A DNA stretch of 64,000 bases from Bacillota bacterium. Lineage in GTDB: Bacteria; Bacillota; Clostridia; Christensenellales; Aristaeellaceae. The translations under genes and the position numbers were made by a program. The notes beneath the pieces are model-generated. The model searched no databases, was not told where the DNA came from, and saw only the letters and a program-made list of their open reading frames with translations. The stretch spans positions 3,105 to 67,104 of the forward strand of contig JAEWSC010000092.1 of assembly GCA_023398575.1 (NCBI GenBank), read 5' to 3'. Below, piece after piece: positions 1-8,353 of the stretch; the stretch's first letter is position 1, and every line of letters begins with the position of its first letter.

Positions 1-962
1 AGCGCCCGCACTACCACCAGGAAATTGCCGTAAAAGGCTTTTACCTGGCCGATGCTTTGGGAATTTGCCTCTTCGCCCAGCTTGGAGTAGGGCAGAAAAG
101 GCGCGAGATGCGCTTTGCAGCCCACCGGACCGCTGCCGGGGCCGCCGCCGCCGTGTGGGGTGGAAAAGGTTTTATGCAGGTTCAAATGCACCACATCAAA
201 GCCCATGTCGCCGGGGCGGACCACGCCCATAATAGCGTTGAGGTTGGCGCCGTCGTAGTAGCATTGGCCGCCGGCCTCGTGCACGATGCGGGTGATCTCC
301 AGTATGTTTTTATCAAATAAGCCCAGAGTATTGGGATTGGTGAGCATCAGCCCCGCGGTGTCCTCACCCACAGCGGCTTTTAGCGCTTCCAGGTCCACAC
401 AGCCATCCGGCCCGGAGGGAATGCTGACCACAGAATAGCCTGCCATGGCCCCGGTAGCCGGGTTGGTGCCATGGGCGGAATCGGGCACGATGAGCTTTGT
501 GCGCTTTACGTCGCCCCGTGCCTGGTGATAGGCCTTGATCAGCAGTATGCCGGTAAACTCGCCATGGGCACCGGCGGCGGGCTGAAAGGTCATGCGGTTC
601 ATGCCGGTGATTTCGCACAGGTGCTTTTCGGCAGTTTGGAGAACCTCCAGGCAGCCCGCAACCGTTTCCTTGGGCTGCAGGGGGTGGATGCTTGCAAAGC
701 CCGGCAGAGCGGCCATTTCATCATTGATACGGGGGTTGTATTTCATGGTGCAGGAGCCCAGTGGATAAAAGCCGCTGTTGACGCCATGGGCGCGCTTTGC
801 CAGCTTGGTATAATGGCGGCTGATGTCCGTTTCCGCCATTTCCGGCAGGCGGGGTGCCGTTTCGCGGGCAAAGCCCTCGGGGAGGGATACTTCCGGCACA
901 TCACATTTGGGCAGCAGGCTCACATGGTGGCCCTTACGGCTTACTTCAAAAATCAGGTTCAT
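1..962 (-). CDS. gcvPB: Glycine dehydrogenase (decarboxylating) subunit 2, P-protein beta half; 3' end cut by window edge
   Basis: This is the PLP-binding half of the two-subunit glycine cleavage P-protein, which decarboxylates glycine and passes aminomethyl to the lipoyl arm of GcvH. The reverse-strand translation starts MNLIFEVSRKGHH and contains LGSCTMKYNPR and, near positions 130-190, the PLP-lysine motif NLHKTFSTPHGGGG, so the active-site half is present. About 320 residues are visible of a usual 480 or so; the C-terminus lies outside the window. The start ATG (962-960) overlaps the gcvPA stop by 4 bp, so the two subunits are probably translationally coupled. It is the last visible gene of the riboswitch-controlled gcv operon. 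Confidence 0.96.
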   Translation of the reverse strand, partial: MNLIFEVSRKGHHVSLLPKCDVPEVSLPEGFARETAPRLPEMAETDISRHYTKLAKRAHGVNSGFYPLGSCTMKYNPRINDEMAALPGFASIHPLQPKETVAGCLEVLQTAEKHLCEITGMNRMTFQPAAGAHGEFTGILLIKAYHQARGDVKRTKLIVPDSAHGTNPATGAMAGYSVVSIPSGPDGCVDLEALKAAVGEDTAGLMLTNPNTLGLFDKNILEITRIVHEAGGQCYYDGANLNAIMGVVRPGDMGFDVVHLNLHKTFSTPHGGGGPGSGPVGCKAHLAPFLPYSKLGEEANSQSIGQVKAFYGNFLVVVRA

Positions 963-2278
963 GCGCACACCTCCCGTAAGGTGCCTAAAACAGTATCCAA
1001 TTGTTCGCGGCTTACTTGCTCGGTGGCACACCAGAGTAATTGATCATTGCCAATGGGCAGGCCGCCCAGGATATCCTTTGCTTCTAGCGCCTTCAAAACA
1101 GCATCCCGCTTGCCATTGCAGCAAGTGACAAACTCATGGAAGAAGGGGGCAGTGCCGATCCTTGTGATGCCGGGAATTTTCGTCAGCCCCTCCATCAGAT
1201 AATGGGCCTTGCTCATGGATTGCGTGGCGACTTCCTTTAACCCTTCCGGTCCCATGGCGGAAAGATAGACCGCCGCGGTCAGTGCGCACAGCGCTTGGTT
1301 GGAGCATACGTTGGAGCTGGCTTTTTCACGTCTTATGTGCTGCTCCCGGGCTTGCAGCGTTAAAACAAATGCCCGGTTGCCTTTGTGATCTGTTGTTTCG
1401 CCCACAATGCGGCCCGGCAGCTTGCGCATCATGGTGTTGGAGGCAGCCATGAACCCAAGGTACGGCCCGCCGAAGGATAAGGGCATGCCCAGGGGCTGGC
1501 CTTCGCCCACGGCGATGTCGGCGCCAGCTTCGGCCGGCGACTGCATCACGGACAGGGCAATGGGATTCACGCCCAGTATGTACTTGCCGCCGGCCGCGTG
1601 CACCTTTTCACCCAACAGCTTTGCGTCTTCCAGCGCGCCGTAAAAGTTGGGCTGCTGAACATACAAACAGGCAGTGTCTTCCCCCAGCATGGCTTCCAAT
1701 GCTGCTATATCCGTTACGCCATCCTTTTCCGGTACGATGCGCATGGGTGCGTTGGCAGCATTGCAAAAGGTTTGAATGGTAGCAATGGTATCGGGGTGGG
1801 CGGTGGCGGATACCAGGGTGGTCACCCGTTTGCGCTCCCGGCACATGGCCGCCGCTTCCGCCGCGGCCTCAGCCCCGTCGTACATGGAGGCGTTGCTTAC
1901 CGGCAGCCCGGTCAGCTCGCAGATCATGGTCTGATATTCGAAGATGGACTGCAAAATCCCCTGGCTGATTTCGGCCTGATAGGGGGTATAGGCGGTAACA
2001 AATTCCTCCTTGGAGGTTACGTACTTGACGATGGAGGGAATGTAGTGGTTGTACGCGCCTGCACCCCGCAGGATGGTGGAATACACCCGGTTCTTTTGCG
2101 CCAGGGCGGTCATGGCGCGGCGCACCTCCAGCTCCTGCTTGCCTTCCGGCAGGTTTAGAGGGTTATGGAGCAGTACCGAATCCGGCACATCATGAAACAG
2201 CTCTGCAACGCTGTCCGCGCCGATCACAGACAGCATTTCCTGCTGCTCCTCTTGGGTGGTGGGGATATAGCTGCCCAT
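959..2278 (-). CDS. gcvPA: Glycine dehydrogenase (decarboxylating) subunit 1, P-protein alpha half
   Basis: 439 residues, the usual length for the N-terminal half of a split P-protein. Family signatures include NHYIPSIVKYVTSKEEF, TAYTPYQAEISQGILQ and GEGQPLGMPLSFGGPYLG. It forms the alpha2beta2 P-protein with GcvPB in the cytoplasm; the split form is typical of Gram-positive bacteria and archaea. The start ATG (2278-2276) is 2 nt after the gcvH stop, and its GGAGGG ribosome site lies inside the end of gcvH. The stop overlaps the gcvPB start, so gcvT-gcvH-gcvPA-gcvPB is one compact operon. Confidence 0.97.
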   Translation of the reverse strand: MGSYIPTTQEEQQEMLSVIGADSVAELFHDVPDSVLLHNPLNLPEGKQELEVRRAMTALAQKNRVYSTILRGAGAYNHYIPSIVKYVTSKEEFVTAYTPYQAEISQGILQSIFEYQTMICELTGLPVSNASMYDGAEAAAEAAAMCRERKRVTTLVSATAHPDTIATIQTFCNAANAPMRIVPEKDGVTDIAALEAMLGEDTACLYVQQPNFYGALEDAKLLGEKVHAAGGKYILGVNPIALSVMQSPAEAGADIAVGEGQPLGMPLSFGGPYLGFMAASNTMMRKLPGRIVGETTDHKGNRAFVLTLQAREQHIRREKASSNVCSNQALCALTAAVYLSAMGPEGLKEVATQSMSKAHYLMEGLTKIPGITRIGTAPFFHEFVTCCNGKRDAVLKALEAKDILGGLPIGNDQLLWCATEQVSREQLDTVLGTLREVCA

Positions 2279-2280
2279 GC

Positions 2281-2658
2281 TCAGCCCTCCTTGACGGCGC
2301 TTTCATAGCCTGCGGCATCCAAAAGCGCTACGGTGCCGGTGACATCCTTTACGCGGATGAACCAGGCCTCATAAGGCGCTTGGTTGATATTTTGAGGGCT
2401 GTCCAAAAGAACTTCATTGATCTCCACAATTTCGCCGGTAACGGGGCTGTAAATGTCGCTGACGGCCTTTACTGATTCCACATCGCCAAAGGTTTCGCCG
2501 GCGGTAACGCTGTCGCCAATTTGCGGCAGGTTTACAAACACCAGGTCACCCAGCTCGCTCTGGGCAAAGTCTGTCAGGCCGATTTCGACAACGCCATCGT
2601 TCAGTTCCTTGACCCATTCGTGGGATTTGGTGTACTTTAGTTCCTTAGGGGTGTTCAT
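2281..2658 (-). CDS. gcvH: Glycine cleavage system H protein (lipoyl carrier)
   Basis: 125-residue H protein, which shuttles the methylamine group from the P-protein to the T-protein on a lipoyl arm. The lipoylated residue is Lys64 in GDVESVKAVSD. The N-terminus MNTPKELKYTKSHEWV is typical. The ATG at 2658 is preferred because it follows GGAGGAAAACGC at good spacing; an in-frame upstream start at 2682 would add eight residues with no comparable ribosome site. It sits 39 bp after gcvT and 2 bp before gcvPA. Confidence 0.97.
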   Translation of the reverse strand: MNTPKELKYTKSHEWVKELNDGVVEIGLTDFAQSELGDLVFVNLPQIGDSVTAGETFGDVESVKAVSDIYSPVTGEIVEINEVLLDSPQNINQAPYEAWFIRVKDVTGTVALLDAAGYESAVKEG

Positions 2659-2697
2659 TGCGTTTTCCTCCTTATATTTCACAATCGTTTTGACAGG

Positions 2698-3789
2698 TTA
2701 GGCTTTGCCTTTTTTGTAAAAGGGCAGGGGTACAATTTCGGCGGCAATTCGGCGGCCCCGCACGTCCACCTCCACCGTATCGCCCAAAGAAAGACCTTCC
2801 TTTTGAAGCAGGGCCATGGCCACGGCCTTGTTCACAAAGGGGCAGAGGGTGCCGGAGGTAGTGTGCCCGATTTCCTTGTCACCCTTAAATACGGTGCAAT
2901 GCTCCCTGGCGATACCCCGGCCGGTCAGTACAAGTCCAAAACGGGCAATGCTTGGTTCGCCCTTTTCCACCATGGCCCTTTTGCCGATGAAATCGGCTTT
3001 TTCCATCTTTACATAATTGCCAAGGCCGGTTTCAAAGGGCGTGACAGTATCATCCATCTCATGGCCGTACAGCGGCATGGCCGCCTCCAGGCGCAGGGTA
3101 TCCCTGGCGCCCAAGCCGCAGGGAATCAACCCCACATCCTTGCCGGTCTCCAAAAGAAGGTCCCACAGGCGGGGCGCGTCTTCATTGGCGCAGTAGAGTT
3201 CAAAGCCGGTCTCCCCTGTATAGCCTGTGCGGGAGATGAGGCAGGGTATGCCCCCAACGGTCCCCTTTTCCACAAAGGAGTAATATTTCTTTGGAATGTC
3301 CTCTTCCTTACACAGGCGGCTCAAAATCTCCGGAGCCTTGGGGCCTTGCAGCGCCACTTGGGCGGTTCTATCTGAGGCATCCTCCATTTGTACGTTGCCA
3401 AATAGATGGGCCTTCATCCAGGCCACATCCTTTTCCCGGTTGGAGGCGTTGACTACCAGCAGATAGCGATCTTCACCCAGGCGGTACACAATCAAGTCAT
3501 CTACAAAGCCGCCGTCATCGTTGCACAAGGGGCTGTAGCGCACTTGGCCGATATTTAGGTTCCCCATGTCATTGGTGACCAGGTTTTGAATGTTGTTTAG
3601 GGCATCGGGGCCGGAAAACAGCACTTCGCCCATGTGGGATACGTCAAACAGCCCGCAGGCTGTGCGCACCGCCATGTGCTCTGCAATGACCCCACCTTGA
3701 TACTGCACCGGTAAGATGTACCCCGCAAACGGCACCATCTTTCCGCCCAGCGCTACATGGCTGTCATACAACGGCGTCTTTTTGTCCAT
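2698..3789 (-). CDS. gcvT: Aminomethyltransferase, glycine cleavage T protein
   Basis: 363 residues, standard for GcvT. It transfers the methylene carbon from aminomethyl-lipoyl GcvH to tetrahydrofolate, releasing ammonia. Recognisable stretches are TPLYDSHVALGGKMVPFAGY, CGLFDVSHMGE, RTGYTGETGFELYC and GLGARDTLRLEAAMPLYGHE. The ATG at 3789 follows CAGGAGGAACGGTC; the open frame continues 20 residues upstream (to 3849) without homology-like sequence, so the internal start is chosen. First gene of the gcv operon, 217 bp downstream of the riboswitch terminator. Confidence 0.97.
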   Translation of the reverse strand: MDKKTPLYDSHVALGGKMVPFAGYILPVQYQGGVIAEHMAVRTACGLFDVSHMGEVLFSGPDALNNIQNLVTNDMGNLNIGQVRYSPLCNDDGGFVDDLIVYRLGEDRYLLVVNASNREKDVAWMKAHLFGNVQMEDASDRTAQVALQGPKAPEILSRLCKEEDIPKKYYSFVEKGTVGGIPCLISRTGYTGETGFELYCANEDAPRLWDLLLETGKDVGLIPCGLGARDTLRLEAAMPLYGHEMDDTVTPFETGLGNYVKMEKADFIGKRAMVEKGEPSIARFGLVLTGRGIAREHCTVFKGDKEIGHTTSGTLCPFVNKAVAMALLQKEGLSLGDTVEVDVRGRRIAAEIVPLPFYKKGKA

Positions 3790-3911
3790 GACCGTTCCTC
3801 CTGTGCTCACGCTTATTTCATTGAGATCGTTGTGCTGGAACTGTACCAACGATGGGTTCAGACTTCATGATAGCCGCGAGGAATTTTTCTTGCCCGCTAA
3901 GTCGAGGCAGC

Positions 3912-3934
3912 GCAACGTAGCAGCGCTACGTTAA
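3912..3934. repeat. Perfect short hairpin in the gcv leader
   Basis: Arms AACGTAGC (3914-3921) and GCTACGTT (3925-3932) enclose the 3-nt loop AGC. It lies between the riboswitch terminator and gcvT, within about 215 bp that otherwise hold no gene. It resembles, in style, the perfect 3-nt-loop hairpins at 9.6 and 38.1 kb. Function unknown; it would be in the 5' untranslated RNA of read-through transcripts. Confidence 0.6.
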
Positions 3935-4005
3935 GCGGACGAGACAACGTGGGCATGGAAAAGGACCGTGGATATCAGAAGGATGAGCCCGGAGGCGGTA
4001 CATAA

Positions 4006-4047
4006 CAAAAAAAGGCGAACAGGCCGCTGTTGCAGCCTATCCGCCTC
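4006..4047 (-). terminator. Riboswitch-linked intrinsic terminator
   Basis: On the minus strand GGCGGATAGGCT pairs with AGCGGCCTGTTCGCC around a short loop, and a run of seven T follows. It starts immediately after the second glycine aptamer, so P1 of that aptamer and the terminator stem can compete. This is the layout of a glycine-activated (ON) transcriptional switch. Confidence 0.85.
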
Positions 4048-4216
4048 TGTTATCGAACCTGAAAGATTCCTCCCCGCACGATTGGCACGAAGGAGTTGCT
4101 TCTTCGGTGCATCATTGCTTTCCAGAGCTTCGTCCCGGTTTAGTCTTTTTGCCTGAGAGTTTGTTGCGTCTTCCCCTTCGGCGCCGCATATGTGCAGTCT
4201 CTCCTAAACCGTTCAC
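4043..4216 (-). ncRNA. Tandem glycine riboswitch (two aptamers)
   Basis: Minus-strand sequence carries two glycine-aptamer copies. Aptamer I (about 4132-4216) has GGAGAGACTGCAC, GGCGCCGAAGGGG and AACTCTCAGGCAAAAAGAC, the hallmark P1/P3/linker elements. Aptamer II (about 4043-4131) has GCACCGAAG, CTTTCAGG and flanking GCTCTG/CAGAGGC that can close P1. Both binding cores are present, followed directly by a terminator, matching the Bacillus gcvT arrangement in which glycine binding permits expression of the glycine cleavage genes. Confidence 0.93.
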
Positions 4217-4245
4217 CCGAAATATGCAGTTGTTTTTCCGCAGCC

Positions 4246-4274
4246 AGTGTACAATTTCCGCAGGAGTTTGTCAA
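4246..4274 (-). promoter_or_regulatory. Promoter of the gcv operon
   Basis: Minus-strand -35 TTGACA (4274-4269), 17-nt spacer, -10 TACACT (4251-4246). It lies about 30 bp upstream of the first riboswitch helix, which fits a transcript starting just before aptamer I. Confidence 0.75.
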
Positions 4275-4332
4275 TGCTGATTTCTGACTCCCAGGCATGG
4301 TAATGAAACCACAAGGAGGATGCTGGGCCAAA

Positions 4333-5115
4333 TTATGCAATATCCATGCCGAATACTTCCAACTGGGTAAGGGCGGGAAAAGGGGAGGGATCATCGGCCC
4401 TGATAAGGCTACAAAGCTTTACCCAGGTAACCTCGTGCTCACCGATGGGGAAATATTGAGTTTCGCCAGTCTTCGTGAGCGAAAGTGCACATTCCTGGCC
4501 GTCTGAGAATGACAACGTCGCCTTTTCCCACCAGGTATCGTGGGGGAAGTCTGCCCGGATGGTAATGCCCACTTCGTCAATCAAAACAGCGCGGCCAAAG
4601 TGAACGGTGATTTCTGCGTCATCCTTGCCGCCAATGCCCCAGGAAAGGTAGGGCCAGCCGCCATGGCTTGTGTTAAACTTCAACCCGTCGATGACGTTGC
4701 GGGCAAAGAACACAGGTTCATCCCTTGTTTCAATATTGGCTGTGGCGTGGGGGTAGCAGCCCTTGTAAAAGCGCTGGTCGGCGGGGTTGATGGCCAGGTT
4801 GCGGCGGCTAAATACTTCCTCAAGCCTGGCTGCGCGCAGAGAGATGATGTGACTGCTGCCCGAAAACGCCTGGGGGGCATACATGGTTTTCAAATCACCA
4901 AAGGGGATGGCGAACGAAAATTGCTTATGCGTAAGGTTAACCAGGGCTTCAGGCAGTGTTGCGTCGACCTGAACGGCGCAATGGTGATCATCCGCGGTAA
5001 ATACGATGCGGTCGCCCTCCACAAATTCCTGTGCATAATAAAGCCGCGCGGACTCCGTGCCGGATACGGTTTGCTTTACCTGGCCGGCTGCGTCAAGTAT
5101 CTCAATCGTATACAT
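4333..5115 (-). CDS. Uncharacterised protein with discoidin/galactose-binding-like domain
   Basis: 260 residues, no signal peptide or membrane segment. The C-terminal half (about 125-255) reads like a galactose-binding jelly roll: NVIDGLKFNTSHGGWPYLSW, AEITVHFGRAVLIDEVGITI and a closing VTWVKLCSL...LEVFG strand pattern, as in F5/8-type carbohydrate-binding domains. The N-terminal 80 residues look like a small beta domain. ATG at 5115 follows CCCGGGAGGTACAT. A cytosolic role in recognising sugars or modified polymers is inference; no catalytic motif is evident. Its stop lies about 60 bp before the gcv promoter on the same strand. Confidence 0.75.
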   Translation of the reverse strand: MYTIEILDAAGQVKQTVSGTESARLYYAQEFVEGDRIVFTADDHHCAVQVDATLPEALVNLTHKQFSFAIPFGDLKTMYAPQAFSGSSHIISLRAARLEEVFSRRNLAINPADQRFYKGCYPHATANIETRDEPVFFARNVIDGLKFNTSHGGWPYLSWGIGGKDDAEITVHFGRAVLIDEVGITIRADFPHDTWWEKATLSFSDGQECALSLTKTGETQYFPIGEHEVTWVKLCSLIRADDPSPFPALTQLEVFGMDIA

Positions 5116-5185
5116 ATGTACCTCCCGGGTGTTGTTTTTCTATAGGTATCCTACACCCGAAAGGCAAGGTTGTAAAGCAATTGCG

Positions 5186-5929
5186 TTATTCCCAGCGGAA
5201 GAATTTCAGCGAGATGCCAGTACCGATAACAGTGATGGCACCAAGTATAATAAAGGATAGGAGCATGCCCGAAAGGTCCTGCCCAAGGGAGGCGGCCTTT
5301 AACAGCTTAATGCCCTGTGTCAGGGGAAGGACATCCGCCGCCGTTTGAAGAGCCTTCGGCATGATTTCGTAAGGGATCGTCGCACCGGATAAGAACAGCA
5401 TGGGGAAATAGAAGGCGCTGGCCAGAATGCCGCCCATCTGTGCGCTTTTGGCGACGCTGGCAATGGCCATGCCAATGGCATGAATGGAGAGTACAACAAG
5501 TAGGTACACCGCAAGAAAGGTGGCGGCGGAGCCCAGCAGTGTAAAGCCGAAGAATAGCGCACAGATGATATACACCAGCAAAGATGAAAAGACGGACAGC
5601 GTTAGGCTAAACAGTACGTGGGCGGATAAGAGCAGCATGGGGCTTGCCGGTGTTACCTTGTATCGCTTGAGTATTTTGCGCCAGCGGTAATCTGACAGGG
5701 CGATGGGCAGGCCCATTAAGCCGGCGGCGCAGATGCCGATGCTGGCTACCGCCGCAAAGCTCACGTCGATCTTGCGTATGGCGGCATCTGCTTCTGAGGC
5801 TGCGCCGCCGTACAACACCCCCAGCAATAGCATGAGGCCAACGGGCATCAAAACACCGAACAGGACAGAAGAAAATTCTCGAATGGAGAGCTTGGCTTCC
5901 GTTTTATACATGAGCCATAAGGTTTTCAT
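5186..5929 (-). CDS. ABC-2 type transporter permease
   Basis: 247 residues with about six hydrophobic segments (for example LFGVLMPVGLMLLLGVLYGG, LFSLTLSVFSSLLVYIICAL, FLAVYLLVVLSIHAIGMAIA, MLLSFIILGAITVIGTGISL), typical of ABC-2 export permeases used for drugs, lipids or peptides. The start ATG overlaps the stop of the ATPase gene by 4 bp, so the two proteins form one exporter. Substrate cannot be read from sequence. No clear terminator follows. Confidence 0.9.
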   Translation of the reverse strand: MKTLWLMYKTEAKLSIREFSSVLFGVLMPVGLMLLLGVLYGGAASEADAAIRKIDVSFAAVASIGICAAGLMGLPIALSDYRWRKILKRYKVTPASPMLLLSAHVLFSLTLSVFSSLLVYIICALFFGFTLLGSAATFLAVYLLVVLSIHAIGMAIASVAKSAQMGGILASAFYFPMLFLSGATIPYEIMPKALQTAADVLPLTQGIKLLKAASLGQDLSGMLLSFIILGAITVIGTGISLKFFRWE

Positions 5930-6645
5930 ACCGCTTCCTCCTTGGCAAAATGCAAGAATGCATCATCCATGCTATGCGTTCCGCTTTGGTGTATGACCTC
6001 CTGGACAGTTCCCTCAATCAATATTCTTCCGTGCTTGATAACAGCGATCCGGTCGCACAGATGCTCCACCTCGTCCATGTAATGGGAGGTCAAAAGCACG
6101 GTGGTTCCCTTTGCTTTGAGGTTCAGAATTGTTTGCCACACGCCGCGGCGGGCCATGGGATCAAGGCCTGTGGTCAGTTCATCCAGAAAGACCACTTCTG
6201 GCTGATGCATGACCGCCAGCAGTATATCCAGCTTCTGCCGTTCGCCGCCGGATAGGCTGTCTACCGGCGATTTTTGTTTGTCCCACAGGCCGAACTCTTT
6301 GAGCAGGCGGTTAGCATCCGGTGCGCTTTTATACAGGGAGGCGGTGATTGCGCAGATTTCACCGACTTTGATTTTGCTGGGATAGGCCGCGTTTTGAAAT
6401 TGCACGCCCACCCGCTGAAAAAGAGCCCGGCGGTTTTGGTGAGGGCTTTGCCCCAGCAGCAGCACACTGCCCTTTTCAAATGTTTTCGTGCCCAAAATAC
6501 ACTCCAGGGTGGTGGATTTGCCTGCGCCGTTATGCCCCAACAGGCCGAAGATGGTGCCCTTTTTTACATGGAAGGAAATGCCGTCTACAGCCTTTTTTTC
6601 GCCGTAGGCTTTGTGCAGGTTTTGTACAGAGATGACCGTTTCCAC
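5926..6645 (-). CDS. ABC transporter ATP-binding protein
   Basis: 239 residues from a GTG start at 6645, chosen because it follows AGGAGGGCTCCCT and begins the domain directly (VETVISVQNLHKAYG, first residue Met when initiating). It shows Walker A GLLGHNGAGKST, signature LSGGERQK, Walker B VVFLDELTTGLDP and the switch histidine in TSHYMDEVEHLC. It is the ATPase of the exporter whose permease follows with a 4-bp overlap. An upstream in-frame extension to 6735 lacks domain sequence. Confidence 0.93.
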   Translation of the reverse strand: METVISVQNLHKAYGEKKAVDGISFHVKKGTIFGLLGHNGAGKSTTLECILGTKTFEKGSVLLLGQSPHQNRRALFQRVGVQFQNAAYPSKIKVGEICAITASLYKSAPDANRLLKEFGLWDKQKSPVDSLSGGERQKLDILLAVMHQPEVVFLDELTTGLDPMARRGVWQTILNLKAKGTTVLLTSHYMDEVEHLCDRIAVIKHGRILIEGTVQEVIHQSGTHSMDDAFLHFAKEEAV

Positions 6646-6732
6646 AGGGAGCCCTCCTATCTGGTGATAGAAGAAGAATATCCCATCCTGCTGGAAATTT
6701 CTTGACCTGCGTTGCGAAGTCATTTGGCAAAA

Positions 6733-6763
6733 CACAAAAGGGGGTTGGCGTACAGCCAGCCCC
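6733..6763 (-). terminator. Intrinsic terminator after the FAD oxidoreductase gene
   Basis: Minus strand: GGGGCTGGC, loop TGTAC, GCCAACCCC, then TTTTGTGTTTT. It lies 28 bp after the stop of the oxidoreductase gene and separates it from the ABC genes. Confidence 0.85.
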
Positions 6764-6791
6764 GTGTTACTGTTGAGCTATTGTATACATA

Positions 6792-8078
6792 TTAAGATAT
6801 ATCTGCCGCAACAGCAGGGGAGAAAACATTTAAAAGTCCCGCCTTTTCCACCCGCAGGCGAATGGCTTGGACATCTGTGGTGTACAGGTTCAGCTTTTGC
6901 ATACGCTCAAAGAAAACGGAACCGGAAAAGGTGAACTTTTTGCTAAGGCCCTCGGGCGTTTGCATCTGCTCCCGCACATGGGCTATGGCCTCCCCAATGG
7001 CCAATGTTCTGGGCAATACAAGCATGCTTTGCTTTTTGGCCAGCCGCGCCGCGTTATAACCGGCCAGCGTGCCGGTGACAATGGCCTCTGTATGCCCGAC
7101 CAGCAGGCCGGCCTTTTCCCCGGCGCATAAAAGATTGCTTACGCCGGATACAAGCAGCGCGTCATCCCTTTGTGCCATGGCAAAAAAGCGCATGGAATTT
7201 CCTTTTGTACCGGCATAGGGGTCTTTATACCGGGCGAACTCAAAGCCCTGTATCTGGCGCAGCTTTTCGATATCAAAATAAGGGGCCATCAGTTTGGCGT
7301 GGCCGGTATCCAGCAGCACAATACTCTTTTGATATTCTGGCAGCGCGTATTGCTGGCAGGCCTTCAGGCTGATGTGATCGTCTACAAGGTTTTCAGGAAT
7401 GGGCACCACCACGACGCCCTTTTCATTTAATTCCTGAACAAGGCTGGGGGAGAGGGATTCTTTCATCAGCTTGCAAGCGCCGCTCATGGCCCCGGTGGAA
7501 CCATCAGGCTTTCTGCCGTTCATCTCAATGCCTCCGGTCAGGCCAGTGAGACTCACGCGTCCTCCAAAGCTTGGGCAGCGGATGACGCACATGGCGCAAC
7601 CATTGCCATACTTTGTGCAGTTGGCTACGGGACCGGCAGTGCCGGTGGCGTCGATGAACACATCGGCGGCATAGCACCTTCCGTCATCCGTTTCCACTTG
7701 CGCAATACTGCCTGCATCCATACGTGCTTTTGTAACCCTGGCAAAGTAATGGATGCCCACACCCATATCAGATAATAAGCGGGATACGGCCCCCGGGGTC
7801 TTGGCAATGTCGTACAAGCTGGCGTGGCGGTGACCCGGGAAATTGATGTTTTGATGCCGGGCACACGCATCTGTTATATGAAACAATTCTCCGCCGCCCA
7901 TGAAGATACATTCCTCGGTGGCTGTAAAACGGCCATTGTTACGCATGATGCCGCCTACCAGCCCTGTGCCAAGCAGCGTATCGGCTCTTTCCAAAAGGGT
8001 AACCCCGGCGCCAGCCTTTCTGGCGGATACGGCTGCCGCACAGCCAGCCCATCCGCCGCCGGCTATCACGATGTTCAA
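6792..8078 (-). CDS. FAD-dependent oxidoreductase
   Basis: About 428 residues. The N-terminus has the dinucleotide-binding motif NIVIAGGGWAGCAAAVSARK, and DATGTAGPVANCT and LCAGEKAGLLVGHTEAI are later FAD-contact regions. A cysteine pair CAMCVIRC sits near residues 170-180 and might be redox-active. It matches the broad FAD-dependent oxidoreductase family (FAD_oxidored type); substrate unknown. TTG at 8078 is preferred because GGGAGG lies 9 nt upstream; a GTG at 8105 is possible. It is transcribed alone, with its own terminator. Confidence 0.82.
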   Translation of the reverse strand: MNIVIAGGGWAGCAAAVSARKAGAGVTLLERADTLLGTGLVGGIMRNNGRFTATEECIFMGGGELFHITDACARHQNINFPGHRHASLYDIAKTPGAVSRLLSDMGVGIHYFARVTKARMDAGSIAQVETDDGRCYAADVFIDATGTAGPVANCTKYGNGCAMCVIRCPSFGGRVSLTGLTGGIEMNGRKPDGSTGAMSGACKLMKESLSPSLVQELNEKGVVVVPIPENLVDDHISLKACQQYALPEYQKSIVLLDTGHAKLMAPYFDIEKLRQIQGFEFARYKDPYAGTKGNSMRFFAMAQRDDALLVSGVSNLLCAGEKAGLLVGHTEAIVTGTLAGYNAARLAKKQSMLVLPRTLAIGEAIAHVREQMQTPEGLSKKFTFSGSVFFERMQKLNLYTTDVQAIRLRVEKAGLLNVFSPAVAADIS

Positions 8079-8302
8079 GGATTTACGCCTCCCTGCCTTT
8101 TGCACTGTACCGTTTATCCGGCGTGTCTTTGCTTGACAGCCTGTCCATAGTATGGCTTATCGCACAGGCCATTATCATAGCGGCGGTGAAGCAATGGCTG
8201 TAAGCATGGGTTTATCAGGCGATAGTCAATGGCTTTATTTCATTAAAAAAGAGCGCAAGGGTACAATTCTCCGAAACGGAGACAGATTCGCTGCGTTGTG
8301 GG

Positions 8303-8331
8303 TTGCTTTTCTTCTCGCCGGACCGTAGAAT
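8303..8331 (+). promoter_or_regulatory. Putative promoter of the XRE regulator gene
   Basis: -35 TTGCTT (8303-8308), 17-nt spacer, -10 TAGAAT (8326-8331), placing transcription start about 15 bp before the AGGAGGGGG ribosome site. Upstream, 8106-8302 holds a small CTCCG/CGGAG hairpin near 8270 but no gene that I can support. Confidence 0.5.
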
Positions 8332-8353
8332 CAGTGTAGACAGGAGGGGGAGT

